Positions 39,084-50,894 of a DNA stretch of 64,000 nucleotides are shown piece by piece (position 1 is the stretch's first letter; the number at the start of each line of letters is the position of its first letter). The DNA is taken from assembly GCA_905616445.1 (NCBI GenBank), contig CAJQSV010000001.1:1-64000 (forward strand), read 5' to 3'. The stretch comes from an uncultured Pelagibacteraceae bacterium (lineage in GTDB: Bacteria; Pseudomonadota; Alphaproteobacteria; Pelagibacterales; Pelagibacteraceae). Under the pieces are notes generated by a model, which ran no database searches, was not told the DNA's origin, and was given only the letters and a program-made list of their open reading frames with translations. The position numbers and the translations under genes are program-made.

Positions 39084-40397
39084 TTATTCTTTTATTTTTT
39101 TTTTAATTTCTTCCAAGTTTAATAAAGTGGCATCTTTGCCCACCTCTTTAAATTCAAATCTATTTTCTTCTGACTTTGAGCCAATTATAATTTGATAGGG
39201 TATACCGATTAAGTCGTGTTTTTTAAATTTAGCTGACATATTCTCATCTACATCATCTAAAAGTACGTCAAATTTTTGTTTCTGCAGCTCTTTGTAGATT
39301 TTAGTAGCAATTTCAAGGCTTTGTTTGTTGCTCTTATTTATGTTTGGAATAATTACAACATCGTAAGGTGAGACTGATTTGGGCCATTTCATGACGTCAT
39401 TTTGAAAGTTTACTTCAATTAAAGCTCCGACTAATCTAGATACTCCTATTCCGTATGATCCCATTTTTACTGGAACTTTTTTTCCCTCTTGGTGGTCTAC
39501 TAGACAATTAAGAGGCTTAGAATATTTGTCTCCAAAATAAAAAATATGACCAACTTCAATTCCTTTTGTAGAAATCTGATCTTCCTTCTTAACTTTTAAA
39601 TCAAAATCATTTTTATTAAACTTTTCGTCTGTTACGGCATAGAAAGAAGAAAAATCATTCCTCATTTTTTCTAAAGATTTTTCATTAAAATCATATTTGT
39701 TGGAGTTGATATTAAAAATATTTTTATCAGCATAAACATTGCTTTCTCCTGTGTCTGCTAAAATAATAAATTCATGAGATAGGTCTCCTCCAATAGGTCC
39801 TGTGTCTGCAGCCATTGGTATTGCTTTAAGCTCAAGTTTTGAAAATATTTTTAAATACGAATGAAACATTTTATTGTAAGATTTTTTTGCTTCCTCATTG
39901 TTTAAATCGAAAGAATAAGCATCTTTCATGTAAAACTCACGACAACGCATAATTCCAAACCTTGGCCTTACTTCATCTCTAAACTTCCATTGAATGTGGT
40001 AGAGTATTTGAGGTAATGATTTGTATGATTTAATGCTTGACCGAAAAATTTCTGTTATAAGCTCTTCATTGGTAGGTCCATAAAGCATTTCCCTTCCTTG
40101 TCGGTCTTTAATTCTTAACATTTCATCTCCGTAGTCATTGTATCTTCCGCTCTCTTTCCAGATATCAGCTGATTGTATAGTTGGCATTAACATTTCTTGT
40201 GCACCAATGTCATTTTGTTCCTGTCTGATTATACTTTCAATTTTTTTCATTACTTTAAAGCCTAGTGGTAGCCATGAATAAATTCCAGCTGATGATTGTT
40301 TAATCATTCCAATTCTAAGCATGAGCTGGTGAGATTTTATTTTTGCTTCGCTAGGTAAATTTTTTGTTAGTGGTAAAAATATTTTTGAAAGCAGCAT
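39084..40397 (-). CDS. proS: Prolyl-tRNA synthetase (short alphaproteobacterial form)
   Basis: 437 aa; class II motifs, GPTNEELITEIFR, GSYGIGVSRL. Confidence 0.96.
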   Translation of the reverse strand: MLLSKIFLPLTKNLPSEAKIKSHQLMLRIGMIKQSSAGIYSWLPLGFKVMKKIESIIRQEQNDIGAQEMLMPTIQSADIWKESGRYNDYGDEMLRIKDRQGREMLYGPTNEELITEIFRSSIKSYKSLPQILYHIQWKFRDEVRPRFGIMRCREFYMKDAYSFDLNNEEAKKSYNKMFHSYLKIFSKLELKAIPMAADTGPIGGDLSHEFIILADTGESNVYADKNIFNINSNKYDFNEKSLEKMRNDFSSFYAVTDEKFNKNDFDLKVKKEDQISTKGIEVGHIFYFGDKYSKPLNCLVDHQEGKKVPVKMGSYGIGVSRLVGALIEVNFQNDVMKWPKSVSPYDVVIIPNINKSNKQSLEIATKIYKELQKQKFDVLLDDVDENMSAKFKKHDLIGIPYQIIIGSKSEENRFEFKEVGKDATLLNLEEIKKKIKE

Positions 40398-40651
40398 TAT
40401 TGTAAATATCCTCTTACATTTAAATAATCTTGGCTTACCATATAATATATAACTATAAATATTATTGAAGTAATTAAAGTAGTTACCAAAAACTTTTTTC
40501 CGACTTTAGGGTTTTTTGGAGCACCGCGATCATTTCCGTGCAGTTCAACACCCAGTTTTGCATTTTGAGACTTTATTCCAATTGGTAAGACTGAAAAAAA
40601 AACTATCCACCAAATTGATATATAAACGATTAAAGAGCCGGTCGTAGACAT
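40397..40651 (-). CDS. DUF1467 family small membrane protein
   Basis: 84 aa; two TMs with GNDRGAPKNPKVGKK between; lies between proS and rnj. Confidence 0.8.
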   Translation of the reverse strand: MSTTGSLIVYISIWWIVFFSVLPIGIKSQNAKLGVELHGNDRGAPKNPKVGKKFLVTTLITSIIFIVIYYMVSQDYLNVRGYLQ

Positions 40652-42312
40652 TAAATTCTTGCCAAGTTAATTCTAGTATGAGGTTTCTTTCCTGTTTTTT
40701 CTCTTACAATTCTTCTACAGCTTTGTTTTAAAGTGTCTATTAGATTGTATTCTTGTTTTTTATTTTGTATTGAAAATGTTTTACAAATATCTGATATTTC
40801 ATCTTCCATATCAAAAATAAATGCATCGTCTAAATCGTCTACTGGCAAGCCTTTAAAGGAAATTACTGGTTTTCTTATCTTGCCGTTATTACCAATTGGT
40901 AGTGTGACTTCTAAATAACCATTAATTGCTAGATTTCTTCTTTCTTTAATAGAGTTAGAATCCTCTCTCACCGAAATAGAGCCGTCTAGATACATTCTTC
41001 CTGATGGAGCTTTGTCAATTATTGTAGGTTTATCTCCAGGATAGATTTTTATAATATCTCCATTTTCTATTTGTAAACTATGTGGAACTTTCATTTCTTT
41101 GGCAAATTTTGCTTGCTCGATCATATGACGGTGTTCTCCGTGAACTGGGATAATAGATTTTGGTTTTACCCAGCTATACATATCTTTTAGATCGTCTCTA
41201 TTAGGGTGCCCAGATACATGAACAAAAGCGTTTTCTTCAGTTATGATTTCAATATGATTTCTTACTATCTCGTTATGCATTGCATATAATTTTTTTTCAT
41301 TACCAGGTATAATTTTTGAAGAAAAAATCACCGTATCATTTTTTTCTAAAAAAACATCTGGATGAATACCGGAGGTAATTCTTTTCATAGCACCCATGGG
41401 CTCACCTTGGCTACCAGTGCATAAATAAATAATTTTATCTCTAGAAATATTTTTTGCGTTTCGGGGGTCGATTGGTTCAATTAAATTTTTTAAATAACCA
41501 CATTGTTTAGCAGCTTTATAAATTCTATGCATTGATCTGCCGACTAAAGATATTTGTCTATTTGTTTTTTGAGCGCAGTAGAAAACAGTTTCCATTCTTG
41601 CTACGTTTGACGCAAAGGTTGTGACAATAATTCTTTTTTTTAAGTTTGATATAATTCTTAAAAGACTTTCTCTAACATCAGATTCAGAACCAGCTCTTCC
41701 TTCGCTAAAAACATTTGTAGAGTCACATACCATGGCTAAAACATTCTGGTCTCCTATTTCTTTAAGTTTTTTTTCATCAATCCTTTCACCTATTAGAGGA
41801 TTTGGATCACACTTCCAGTCACCTGTGTGCAAAATAATACCTGAGGGAGTTTTTATGCTAAGCCCATTAGGTTCAAGAATTGAGTGCGTTAAAGTTATGA
41901 ATTCTATTTCAAAAGGTCCAAGATTTATTTTTCCATTTAAAGGAACTATTTGTAAATAACTTGTGATATCAATTTTTTTTTCTTTAAATTTTTCTTTTAA
42001 TAAAGCTGCGGTAAATGGTGTTGCGTATATTTTGCATTTAAGTTGCGGCCATATAATCGCAACGGACCCGATATGGTCTTCATGGGCGTGTGTTAAAACA
42101 ATGCCTAATAGGTCTTTCTTTTTGTCTATTAAAAACCCAGGATCTGGATAAATTAAATCTATTCCAGGAATAGAATCATCTGCAAAAGTGACACCCATAT
42201 CAACAGCTATCCATTTTTCGTCATCTTTTTTTCCATAGGCATAAAGATTTAAATTCATACCTATTTCTCCGGAACCACCAAGAGGACAAAATAAAAGCTG
42301 ATCTTTACTCAT
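40651..42312 (-). CDS. rnj: Ribonuclease J (metallo-beta-lactamase/beta-CASP)
   Basis: 553 aa; THAHEDHIGS and VHVSGHPNRDDLKDMYSWVKPKSIIPVHGEHRHM. Confidence 0.94.
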   Translation of the reverse strand: MSKDQLLFCPLGGSGEIGMNLNLYAYGKKDDEKWIAVDMGVTFADDSIPGIDLIYPDPGFLIDKKKDLLGIVLTHAHEDHIGSVAIIWPQLKCKIYATPFTAALLKEKFKEKKIDITSYLQIVPLNGKINLGPFEIEFITLTHSILEPNGLSIKTPSGIILHTGDWKCDPNPLIGERIDEKKLKEIGDQNVLAMVCDSTNVFSEGRAGSESDVRESLLRIISNLKKRIIVTTFASNVARMETVFYCAQKTNRQISLVGRSMHRIYKAAKQCGYLKNLIEPIDPRNAKNISRDKIIYLCTGSQGEPMGAMKRITSGIHPDVFLEKNDTVIFSSKIIPGNEKKLYAMHNEIVRNHIEIITEENAFVHVSGHPNRDDLKDMYSWVKPKSIIPVHGEHRHMIEQAKFAKEMKVPHSLQIENGDIIKIYPGDKPTIIDKAPSGRMYLDGSISVREDSNSIKERRNLAINGYLEVTLPIGNNGKIRKPVISFKGLPVDDLDDAFIFDMEDEISDICKTFSIQNKKQEYNLIDTLKQSCRRIVREKTGKKPHTRINLARI

Positions 42313-43067
42313 TTAATTAAATTTTTATAAATAAACATAATACCTTTTATAGTAATATGTTTATCGATTGTTGATTTATTATTGATAAATTTAGCAAAAA
42401 TTTTCGCGTACCCACCAGTTAAGATAATTTTAAATTTTGTTCCAAATTTTAAAGTAATTTTTTTAATTATATTATTTATTAAACCCTGATAACCCCAAAG
42501 AAATCCAGCATTTAGAGCATCTTTGGTGTTCTTTCCGTAAACTTTTAAGTTTGGTTTTAGATTAAGAATTGGCAGTGAAGCAGTAGATTTATTTAGATTT
42601 AAAATAGATGACTTTATTCCAGGCGCTATAACGCCACCTATATAAATGCCAGGTTTTTTTACAATATCAAATGTAGTAGCTGTACCAAAATCTACAACTA
42701 AACAATTTGATTTAAATAAATTAAAAGCACCTATAGCATTTGCAATTCTGTCAGATCCTAGTTGGCTATAACTATCAATATTAATTTTTATTATTTTTTT
42801 TAAGGGAAGATTCTTAATTTCATAACATTGAAAATTTTTGCTGTGAATAATTTGTTTAATTCTACTATATATATTTGGAACTACGCTTGAGAATAGTATT
42901 TTTTTTTTTAAATTTTTTTTTAAAACTGGAGAAATAAATTTGTAAATATTGTTATCTAGAAATAACTTCTTTGTTTCAACGCTGTATTCTTTAGAAATTT
43001 TATAATCTTTATTGACTAAACAAATTTTAGTCAATGTGTTCCCAATGTCTCCAACTAGATAATTCAT
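42309..43067 (-). CDS. coaX: Type III pantothenate kinase
   Basis: 252 aa; GDIGNT, LGSDRIANAIGA, VVDFGTATTFD. Confidence 0.94.
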   Translation of the reverse strand: MNYLVGDIGNTLTKICLVNKDYKISKEYSVETKKLFLDNNIYKFISPVLKKNLKKKILFSSVVPNIYSRIKQIIHSKNFQCYEIKNLPLKKIIKINIDSYSQLGSDRIANAIGAFNLFKSNCLVVDFGTATTFDIVKKPGIYIGGVIAPGIKSSILNLNKSTASLPILNLKPNLKVYGKNTKDALNAGFLWGYQGLINNIIKKITLKFGTKFKIILTGGYAKIFAKFINNKSTIDKHITIKGIMFIYKNLIK

Positions 43068-43071
43068 TTGT

Positions 43072-43635
43072 TTAAATATATTTATTTTTTATAAATGTAA
43101 AATTATTATTTTCAAGTTCTTTAATCATTTTCTCGTAGGCATTTTTTAATTTTTTAATGATATTTAAATTTTTAATGATTTTTTTAGTATGTTCTTGAAG
43201 GCAGGTTGAAGTGAATTTTTTATCCGTGGGAGTAATTGATGTATTTATACCAACACCAGTAATTAAAAATTTATCATTTTTAAATTCTATGACTTCTTGT
43301 AAAATTCCACAAATTTTTTTATTTTCAATTAATAAGTCGTTAGGTTTTTTTATAATAATGTTTTTTTTAGTATAACTTCTTAATGTTTTTTTAATAATTT
43401 TAGCATTAATTATAAGAAAATTTTCTATTTTTATTTTTGTAAGATTAACTTTAAAAAAAATTGAAATAAAAACATTCCCTTTTTTTGATATCCATTTTTT
43501 TCCCATGGTTCCTCTGCCATTTGTTTGTAGGTCTGAAATAACAAGACCTGAAATAGCTTTGCCGCTTTGGATTAACTTAATAGCTTTATCATTAGTACTT
43601 TTTACTCTTTTAAATTTTATAATCTTCAACTTCAT
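43072..43635 (-). CDS. birA: Biotin-[acetyl-CoA-carboxylase] ligase
   Basis: 187 aa; STNDKAI, TNGRGTMGKKW, KPNDLLIENKKICGILQE. Confidence 0.93.
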   Translation of the reverse strand: MKLKIIKFKRVKSTNDKAIKLIQSGKAISGLVISDLQTNGRGTMGKKWISKKGNVFISIFFKVNLTKIKIENFLIINAKIIKKTLRSYTKKNIIIKKPNDLLIENKKICGILQEVIEFKNDKFLITGVGINTSITPTDKKFTSTCLQEHTKKIIKNLNIIKKLKNAYEKMIKELENNNFTFIKNKYI

Positions 43636-45047
43636 TAATTTATTATTAACGTTTTGACTAAAATATTTAAGTAAGAGGGGTATACAAAAAATGTTGCCAA
43701 TATTAAACTACTTAAAAGCAATGTTGTAGATATTCCTAGATCTTTAAATTTATCAAATGGTTTATTAACATCATCAAAATAAATAATTTTAATAATTCTT
43801 AAATAATAAAAAGCAGATATTACCGTGCTCAATAATCCCATGATTGCTAACGTGTACATTTTGCTCTCTATTACTGACATAAATATGTAAAACTTAGCAA
43901 AAAAACCTGCGAAGGGTGGTATTCCTGCTAGCGAAAATAAAATTATTAATAATGAAATGGATAAAATTGGGTGATGTTTCGATATGCCGGATAAATCTTT
44001 TAGGTTTTCGCAATATTTTCCATCTCTTTTCATTAAAAAAATACAAGCAAATATTCCTAGATTCATAACTACGTAAATTGATATGTACACAATGCTACTA
44101 CTGTATCCTGAGACACTATTGGTTGAAATTCCAGCTAGTGCGAAGCCAATGTGACCAATAGAACTATAAGCTATAAGCCTTTTTATATTTGTTTGTCCTA
44201 TTGCTGCAACTGCTCCTAAAATCATAGAAGCTAAAGAAATAAAAATTAGAATAGTCTGCCAATGATCTGCTAATTGATTAAAGGGTATTTGCATGAACCT
44301 TATAAATACTGCGATGCCGGCAACTTTTGGGACAACTGCAAAAAAACTAGTGACAGAACTTGGAGCACCTTCGTAAACATCAGGTGTCCACATGTGAAAT
44401 GGAACAGCAGAAATTTTAAAAGCTAACCCGACTAGAATAAATACCATTGCAAATATAGCTCCTAGATTTTTAGTATTTGCTTTTAAACCAATAACATCAA
44501 AGTTTGTAGAGCTAGTAAATCCATAAAGTAGTGAACATCCATAAAGTAGCAATCCTGAAGCTAATGCACTTAAAATAAAATATTTTAAACCTGCCTCGTT
44601 AGATTTTAGATTATTTCTATCTAAAGAAGCTAAAATATATAACGCAAGTGACTGTAGCTCTAAACCCAGATAAAAAAGGATTAAATCATTTGCACTTATC
44701 ATAATGAACATTCCTAAAACAGATAAAAGTAAAACTACAGGGTATTCAAAATTATTAATCTTATTTTCCTTAATAAATTTTTGAGTAATTATTAATATAA
44801 AAAAAGTTCCTATTAGAATTAAAATTTTAAAAAAATTAGTAAATGAGTTAGAGGTATAGCTGTCTGAAAACAGTTTAAATGATTCATCGAATGAGTTTAA
44901 AATAATTAATATTAAAGAAACTAAAATTCCATAAACAATCTTTGTTACTAAGTTGTAACTATTTTTGAAAAAAACGCCTATCATTAGGGTAGCAAGGATC
45001 GTTAAAACAAGAAATATTTCGGGTAAAAATAAATTTATATTTTCCAT
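43635..45047 (-). CDS. nuoN: NADH-quinone oxidoreductase subunit N
   Basis: 470 aa; multi-TM antiporter-like subunit, last gene of the nuo operon. Confidence 0.96.
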   Translation of the reverse strand: MENINLFLPEIFLVLTILATLMIGVFFKNSYNLVTKIVYGILVSLILIILNSFDESFKLFSDSYTSNSFTNFFKILILIGTFFILIITQKFIKENKINNFEYPVVLLLSVLGMFIMISANDLILFYLGLELQSLALYILASLDRNNLKSNEAGLKYFILSALASGLLLYGCSLLYGFTSSTNFDVIGLKANTKNLGAIFAMVFILVGLAFKISAVPFHMWTPDVYEGAPSSVTSFFAVVPKVAGIAVFIRFMQIPFNQLADHWQTILIFISLASMILGAVAAIGQTNIKRLIAYSSIGHIGFALAGISTNSVSGYSSSIVYISIYVVMNLGIFACIFLMKRDGKYCENLKDLSGISKHHPILSISLLIILFSLAGIPPFAGFFAKFYIFMSVIESKMYTLAIMGLLSTVISAFYYLRIIKIIYFDDVNKPFDKFKDLGISTTLLLSSLILATFFVYPSYLNILVKTLIIN

Positions 45048-46537
45048 TATTTAACTGTGTTTAAAATTAAATTCATTTGATAGTCATTAATTAATTTATC
45101 TACTGAGACATGGATAGTGTCTAAGATTAAATTAGGATAAAATCCAAGAAATAAAGTTAATCCCGCAAGTAGAAACAACATTAAACCTTCGGATAAATTT
45201 AAATCTTTTAATTCAGTTAATTCTTTTTTTTCTAATCTTCCTAAAATTACTCTTTTATACAACCAAAGCATGTAAGCTGCCCCAAGAATAACTCCGATAC
45301 TTGCAAGTATAGCAACTAAAAAATTTTTTTGAAAAACACCTAACAAAACTAATATTTCACCAACAAACCCACTTGTTCCTGGAAGACCTATAGCTCCTAA
45401 CATAAATACAGCAAATACTAATGAGTATTTAGGTAAAATATTAACTAACCCACCATAAGAACCTATTAATCTTGAATGTACCCTATCGTAAACAACGCCA
45501 ACACATAGAAAAAGAGCCGCTGAAATAAGGCCATGACTTAACATTTGAAAAATACTTCCCTCTATTCCTTGTTTTGTAAAAGTAAAAATACCAAGTGTTA
45601 CAAATCCCATGTGTGCTACAGAGGAATATGCGATAAGTTTTTTCATATCTTCTTGCATTAAAGCTACTAAAGAAGTGTAGATAATTGCGATGACACTCAA
45701 AGTAAAGATTAAAGGTACAAAGTATTCTGACGCCACAGGAAACATTCCAATTGAAAATCTTAAAAATCCATATCCTGCCATTTTAAGCAAAATAGCTGCA
45801 AGTATTACTGAGCCGGCCGTGGGTGCTTCAACATGGGCATCTGGCAACCAAGTATGGACAGGCCACATTGGCATTTTAACTGCGAAAGAACTAAAAAAAG
45901 CTAACCAAAGAACATATTGATATTCTACCGGTATTTTAATTACAAAAATTTCAGTTAAGTCGGTTGTTCCTGTGATCCAATAAATTGAGATGATAGCAAC
46001 TAACATCAAAACAGAACCTAAAAGTGTAAACAAAAAAAATTTAAATGCTGCATAAACTCTTTTTGGGCCTCCCCATATTCCGATAATTAAAAACATAGGT
46101 ATTAAGCCAGCCTCAAAAAATAAATAGAAAACAACTAGGTCTAAAGAACAAAAAACTCCAATCATAAATGACTCTAAGAAAAGAATGGCAATCAGGAATT
46201 CTTTGAGTCTATTTTTAACGCTATTAATACAAGAAATTACGCAAATTGGAGTAATAAATGCAGTCAGAACTATAAACAAAATTGATATACCATCAATACC
46301 AAATTTGAATTTGATATATCCACTTATCCAATTTTTTTCTTCAACAAATTGAAACTCTGATGAACTTTTGTCAAAAACATACCACAGAAAAATTGCTAAA
46401 AATAAAGTCATAACGCTAGTAAATAAGGAAACATAAATTACGTTTTTATTTTCATTAGTTTTGTTGTTAAAAATAAGAATAAAAATAGCTCCTAGGATAG
46501 GCAATAAAGTAATTGATGATAATATTGGAAAGTTCAT
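45047..46537 (-). CDS. nuoM: NADH-quinone oxidoreductase subunit M
   Basis: 496 aa; LPDAHVEAPTAGSVILAAILLK. Confidence 0.97.
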   Translation of the reverse strand: MNFPILSSITLLPILGAIFILIFNNKTNENKNVIYVSLFTSVMTLFLAIFLWYVFDKSSSEFQFVEEKNWISGYIKFKFGIDGISILFIVLTAFITPICVISCINSVKNRLKEFLIAILFLESFMIGVFCSLDLVVFYLFFEAGLIPMFLIIGIWGGPKRVYAAFKFFLFTLLGSVLMLVAIISIYWITGTTDLTEIFVIKIPVEYQYVLWLAFFSSFAVKMPMWPVHTWLPDAHVEAPTAGSVILAAILLKMAGYGFLRFSIGMFPVASEYFVPLIFTLSVIAIIYTSLVALMQEDMKKLIAYSSVAHMGFVTLGIFTFTKQGIEGSIFQMLSHGLISAALFLCVGVVYDRVHSRLIGSYGGLVNILPKYSLVFAVFMLGAIGLPGTSGFVGEILVLLGVFQKNFLVAILASIGVILGAAYMLWLYKRVILGRLEKKELTELKDLNLSEGLMLFLLAGLTLFLGFYPNLILDTIHVSVDKLINDYQMNLILNTVK

Positions 46538-46539
46538 TT

Positions 46540-48447
46540 TTAATTAATTATTAAATAAGTTAGCAGAAAAGAAAGACCCAAGAGCATTACAAAGGCATAA
46601 TCATAAATAAAACCACTTTGAAATTTGACTGCTTTATTAGAAAAAAATTTAATTACCTTTGAAAAACCATCTGGACCATATCGATCAATTATATTTTGAT
46701 CCCCTTTTTTCCATAAAATATAACCTATAACTTTTAGCGGTTTAATAAATAAAAACTCATAAAGCTCATCGAAATACCATTTATTTAATAAAAAATTATG
46801 TAAAGGCTCATTAAACTTTTTTAAACCACTTAAAATTGAAGTGTCTTTTATATACAAGTAATAAGTGATCGGAACCGCTGCAACAACTAGCACTGGTGTT
46901 ACCAATAAGAGCCAAAGTGGCAGGTGTAAATGCTCAATTTTTTTTACAAAAAATATTGAATTTTTCCAAAAATCTAAATAGTTATATCCAATTAACATAT
47001 CTTTAAATAAATATCCGGCAAACACAGCACCTAGCGCAAGTATTATTAAAGGTAAAAGCATAATTAACGGCGACTCATGTGTCTTTTCTATTGCTATGTT
47101 CTTATTGTTATAATTTCCATGAAAGGTTATAAAAAATAATCTCCAAGAATATATGGCCGTTAAAAAAGCAGTAAAAATCCCAACTGCCATCGCATAATAC
47201 CCAATTGAAGTTCCTTTGAAGTATGCAAATTCAATAATCGCATCTTTAGAATAAAATCCTGAAAGAAAAGGAAAGCCAGTTAAAGCTAAAGTTCCAATTA
47301 GCATTAAGATCCAGGTATAAGGAAGTTTTTTCCATACTCCTCCCATTAACCTTATGTCTTGTTCGTCTTTAAAAGCATGTATAACTGATCCTGAACCGAG
47401 AAATAGTAATGCTTTAAAAAAAGCATGTGTAAATAAGTGAAAAATTGCAACATGATAAGCGCCAACTCCAGCAGCAAAAAACATATAACCTAATTGGCTG
47501 CATGTTGAATAGGCAATAATTTTTTTAATATCATTTTGCACTATAGCCACAGATGCTGCAAATACAGCGGTTATCATACCTATTATCGCAACAAAATTTA
47601 GGGCCACTTCTGAATATTCAAATAAAGGTGAACATCGCACAACTAAAAACACCCCAGCTGTGACCATTGTTGCTGCATGGATTAAAGCCGAGACTGGTGT
47701 TGGGCCTTCCATTGCGTCTGGCAACCATGTGTGGAATAAAAACTGAGCTGATTTTCCCATCGCACCAATAAAAAGGCTTAAACATATTATGGTGATTAGA
47801 TTTGTATTGAATCCAAGAAAACTTATTTCTTTATCGATAGAAGCAGCCGCCTTAATAAATACTTCACTATAATTTACAGTGCCAAAATAATAAAAAATTA
47901 AAAAAATACCAATTGCGAGACCAAAATCACCAACGCGATTAACTAAAAAAGCTTTTATGGCTGCATTATTAGCAGATTCTTTTTTATACCAAAAACCAAT
48001 TAATAAATATGAACACAAACCAACTCCCTCCCAACCAAAAAATAATTGAAGAAAGTTGTCTGAAACAACAAGCATCAACATGGAAAAAGTAAATAAAGAC
48101 AAATAAGACATGAACCTTGGCTTATTTGGATCGTGGCTCATGTATCCAATTGAATAAATATGAACTAAAGAAGATATAGAGGTTACCACAACCAACATTA
48201 TTGAACTTAATGGATCGATATTAATAGACCAGTTAACTTTAAGGTTTCCGGAACTTATCCAATCTAAAATTTTATAATTTCCATACAAATCATGAACCAC
48301 ACCATTGTAAAAAATAATACAGGAAAGTATTGCAGAAATTACCACTAAAGTAGTGGTGATTATTTCTGAATATCTGTCTCCTAGAAATTTAACAGAATAT
48401 CCTAATATAGAACCAAGAAGTGGGAAAAAAATTAACAGGTAAGGCAT
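46540..48447 (-). CDS. nuoL: NADH-quinone oxidoreductase subunit L
   Basis: 635 aa; WLPDAMEGPTPVSALIHAATMV. Confidence 0.97.
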   Translation of the reverse strand: MPYLLIFFPLLGSILGYSVKFLGDRYSEIITTTLVVISAILSCIIFYNGVVHDLYGNYKILDWISSGNLKVNWSINIDPLSSIMLVVVTSISSLVHIYSIGYMSHDPNKPRFMSYLSLFTFSMLMLVVSDNFLQLFFGWEGVGLCSYLLIGFWYKKESANNAAIKAFLVNRVGDFGLAIGIFLIFYYFGTVNYSEVFIKAAASIDKEISFLGFNTNLITIICLSLFIGAMGKSAQFLFHTWLPDAMEGPTPVSALIHAATMVTAGVFLVVRCSPLFEYSEVALNFVAIIGMITAVFAASVAIVQNDIKKIIAYSTCSQLGYMFFAAGVGAYHVAIFHLFTHAFFKALLFLGSGSVIHAFKDEQDIRLMGGVWKKLPYTWILMLIGTLALTGFPFLSGFYSKDAIIEFAYFKGTSIGYYAMAVGIFTAFLTAIYSWRLFFITFHGNYNNKNIAIEKTHESPLIMLLPLIILALGAVFAGYLFKDMLIGYNYLDFWKNSIFFVKKIEHLHLPLWLLLVTPVLVVAAVPITYYLYIKDTSILSGLKKFNEPLHNFLLNKWYFDELYEFLFIKPLKVIGYILWKKGDQNIIDRYGPDGFSKVIKFFSNKAVKFQSGFIYDYAFVMLLGLSFLLTYLIIN

Positions 48448-48759
48448 TTAACCTTTCATCTCGTTAATTTCTTGAACCCGGATTGAGCCTTTGTTTCTAT
48501 AATAAGAAATTATTATCGCTAAACCTATTGCAGCTTCTGCAGCTGCAACAGTTAATATAAAAAAAGTAAATATTTGACCCGTTATATCATTTGAATAAAT
48601 AGAAAAAGCAACCAAGTTAATATTTACTGCAAGCAAAATAAGTTCGACCGACATCAATATTACAATTACATTTTTTCTATTTAAAAAAATTCCTACAATA
48701 CCTAGTAAAAATATTACTCCGCCTAACGTAAGATAATGACCCAACTCAATGCTAGCCAT
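48448..48759 (-). CDS. nuoK: NADH-quinone oxidoreductase subunit K
   Basis: 103 aa; three TMs, [27 protein letters not shown]. Confidence 0.97.
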   Translation of the reverse strand: MASIELGHYLTLGGVIFLLGIVGIFLNRKNVIVILMSVELILLAVNINLVAFSIYSNDITGQIFTFFILTVAAAEAAIGLAIIISYYRNKGSIRVQEINEMKG

Positions 48760-49384
48760 CTATCTTTACTCCTTTGTTTGAATCTACTTCCACTAATTTT
48801 ATTGAAGTCTTTTTTTCTCGAGACAATTGAGTAAAATAACTTTGTGTTTTTACACCTTGTCTTTTCGTATATGTTAAGACGATCGCTCCAATCATGGCTA
48901 AAAGTAAAATTACTCCAGCTACCTGGAATAAGTGAATATATTGAGTATAAAGAACGTTTCCTAGCATGTGAGTGTTAGTAAGGTTTCCATCTACTGCTAA
49001 CATTTCGGTTTTTATAAAATTAGATTTGTATTTCCATCCACCTACCACTACTAAAACTTCGGCAAGAATTATTATACTTACAATCAGGCCGACAGGTATG
49101 TGTGCTGATTTTTCTCTTCCTCTAAACCATGATTGTTTTTGTTCAGCTACATTAAGCATCATAACAACGAATAAAAATAATACTGCTACGGCACCTACGT
49201 ATACAATGAGCATAATCATCCCTAAAAACTCTGCTCCTATCATGATAAAAAGACATCCAATAGAAATAAAATCTAGAATAAGAAAAAAAACTGCGTGCAC
49301 AGTATTTCTACTTGTAATAACCATTAACGCCGACCCAACAGATATAATTGAAAAAAAATAGAAAAAAAAGGTATGTGCTAACAT
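48752..49384 (-). CDS. nuoJ: NADH-quinone oxidoreductase subunit J
   Basis: 210 aa; [27 protein letters not shown]. Confidence 0.96.
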   Translation of the reverse strand: MLAHTFFFYFFSIISVGSALMVITSRNTVHAVFFLILDFISIGCLFIMIGAEFLGMIMLIVYVGAVAVLFLFVVMMLNVAEQKQSWFRGREKSAHIPVGLIVSIIILAEVLVVVGGWKYKSNFIKTEMLAVDGNLTNTHMLGNVLYTQYIHLFQVAGVILLLAMIGAIVLTYTKRQGVKTQSYFTQLSREKKTSIKLVEVDSNKGVKIDG

Positions 49385-49385
49385 T

Positions 49386-49871
49386 TTATCTATAAGGTTT
49401 ATCTAGCCTAATATTTTTAGCCAAAACTTCTTCCCATCTATCACCATTGTCTAATAATTTTTCTTTGTTGTAATAAAGTTCTTCTCTTGTTTCTGTGGCA
49501 AATTCAAAGTTAGGACCTTGAACGATAGCATCTACTGGGCAAGACTCTTGGCACAATCCACAATAAATACATTTCAACATATCGATATCATATCTTGTGG
49601 TTTTTCTACTGCCATCATCTCTTTCTGTTGATTCAATTGTTATTGCTTGTGCTGGACAAACTGCTTCACACAATTTGCACGCTATACAACGCTCTTCTCC
49701 ACTGGGATATCTTCTTAGAGCATGTTCACCTCTAAATCTTGGGCTTAAGGAACCTTTTTCGTAAGGATAATTGATTGTCTTTTTTGCTTTGAAAATTTCT
49801 TTTATAGCCATCCAAAGAGCTACGACAAACTCCATTAAAAAAATTGTTTTTAAAAATCTAATAATTGTCAT
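49386..49871 (-). CDS. nuoI: NADH-quinone oxidoreductase subunit I
   Basis: 161 aa; two CxxCxxCxxxCP ferredoxin motifs. Confidence 0.97.
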   Translation of the reverse strand: MTIIRFLKTIFLMEFVVALWMAIKEIFKAKKTINYPYEKGSLSPRFRGEHALRRYPSGEERCIACKLCEAVCPAQAITIESTERDDGSRKTTRYDIDMLKCIYCGLCQESCPVDAIVQGPNFEFATETREELYYNKEKLLDNGDRWEEVLAKNIRLDKPYR

Positions 49872-50894
49872 TTAAAATAGTTTTGTTGGTAATTTATCAA
49901 AATAGAAAAGGAAACTAGCTGTTAATACAAGGTAAAATAAAGAAAAAGGTAAAAATATTTTCCATCCTAGTCTCATTAATTGATCATATCTATACCTTGG
50001 AACTATAGCTTTAACTAAAGCAAATAAAAAAAATAAAAATAATATTTTTAAAATCATCCATATTGGAGCTGGAATTATATTAATTGGATAAACATCTAAT
50101 GGTGGTAACCAACCTCCTAAAAATAAAATAGACCCCATTGCACACATGAGTAATATATTTGCATACTCACCTAACCAAAACATAGCGTACATCATACCTG
50201 AATACTCTGTTTGGTAGCCTGAAACCAATTCTGCTTCAGCTTCTGGTAAATCAAAGGGCGGACGGTTTGTCTCTGCTAAAGCAGAGATAAAAAAAACAAC
50301 AAACATCGGGAATAAAGGTATCACATACCATAAATCTTGTTGCGCATTGACTATGTCTTTTAGATTTAAGGAACCAACACAAAGAAGGACATTGATTATG
50401 ATTATACCAAGTGAAACTTCGTATGATACCATTTGAGCTGCAGAACGAATTGCTCCAAGAAATGGATATTTAGAATTTGAAGCCCACCCGCCCATAATAA
50501 TCCCATAGACTCCCAAAGAAGAGACGGCAAATAGATAAAGTATACCTACGTTAATATCGGCTAACACAAGTTCATTGCTAAAGGGAATGACAGCCCATGC
50601 GACTAAGGCTAAAGTCATAGTCACAACAGGGGCTAGTATAAATATAGCTTTATCTGAACTTGCGGGAATAATAATTTCCTTAAAAATATATTTCAATGCA
50701 TCGGCAACAGTTTGTAACAAACCGAAAGGACCAACAACGTTTGGGCCTTTTCTTTTTTGAACAGCTCCCCATATTCTCCTATCCAACCACACAACTAAAG
50801 CTACGGATACTAAGACTGGAACTAGGATAAATACTATTTTGTAAAGTTCACTTGAAAATATGGTTATATATTCCACGTTAATTATTGGTTCCAT
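49872..50894 (-). CDS. nuoH: NADH-quinone oxidoreductase subunit H
   Basis: 340 aa; [24 protein letters not shown] and [20 protein letters not shown]. Confidence 0.97.
   Translation of the reverse strand: MEPIINVEYITIFSSELYKIVFILVPVLVSVALVVWLDRRIWGAVQKRKGPNVVGPFGLLQTVADALKYIFKEIIIPASSDKAIFILAPVVTMTLALVAWAVIPFSNELVLADINVGILYLFAVSSLGVYGIIMGGWASNSKYPFLGAIRSAAQMVSYEVSLGIIIINVLLCVGSLNLKDIVNAQQDLWYVIPLFPMFVVFFISALAETNRPPFDLPEAEAELVSGYQTEYSGMMYAMFWLGEYANILLMCAMGSILFLGGWLPPLDVYPINIIPAPIWMILKILFLFFLFALVKAIVPRYRYDQLMRLGWKIFLPFSLFYLVLTASFLFYFDKLPTKLF

Noticed and set aside
39084-40397. Possible truncation of ProS (437 aa)
   Set aside because: Short ProRS lacking the full editing insertion is known in alphaproteobacteria; the class II core is complete
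48972-49361. 129-aa antisense ORF within nuoJ
   Set aside because: Antisense shadow of nuoJ; Thr/Ile-rich with no domain
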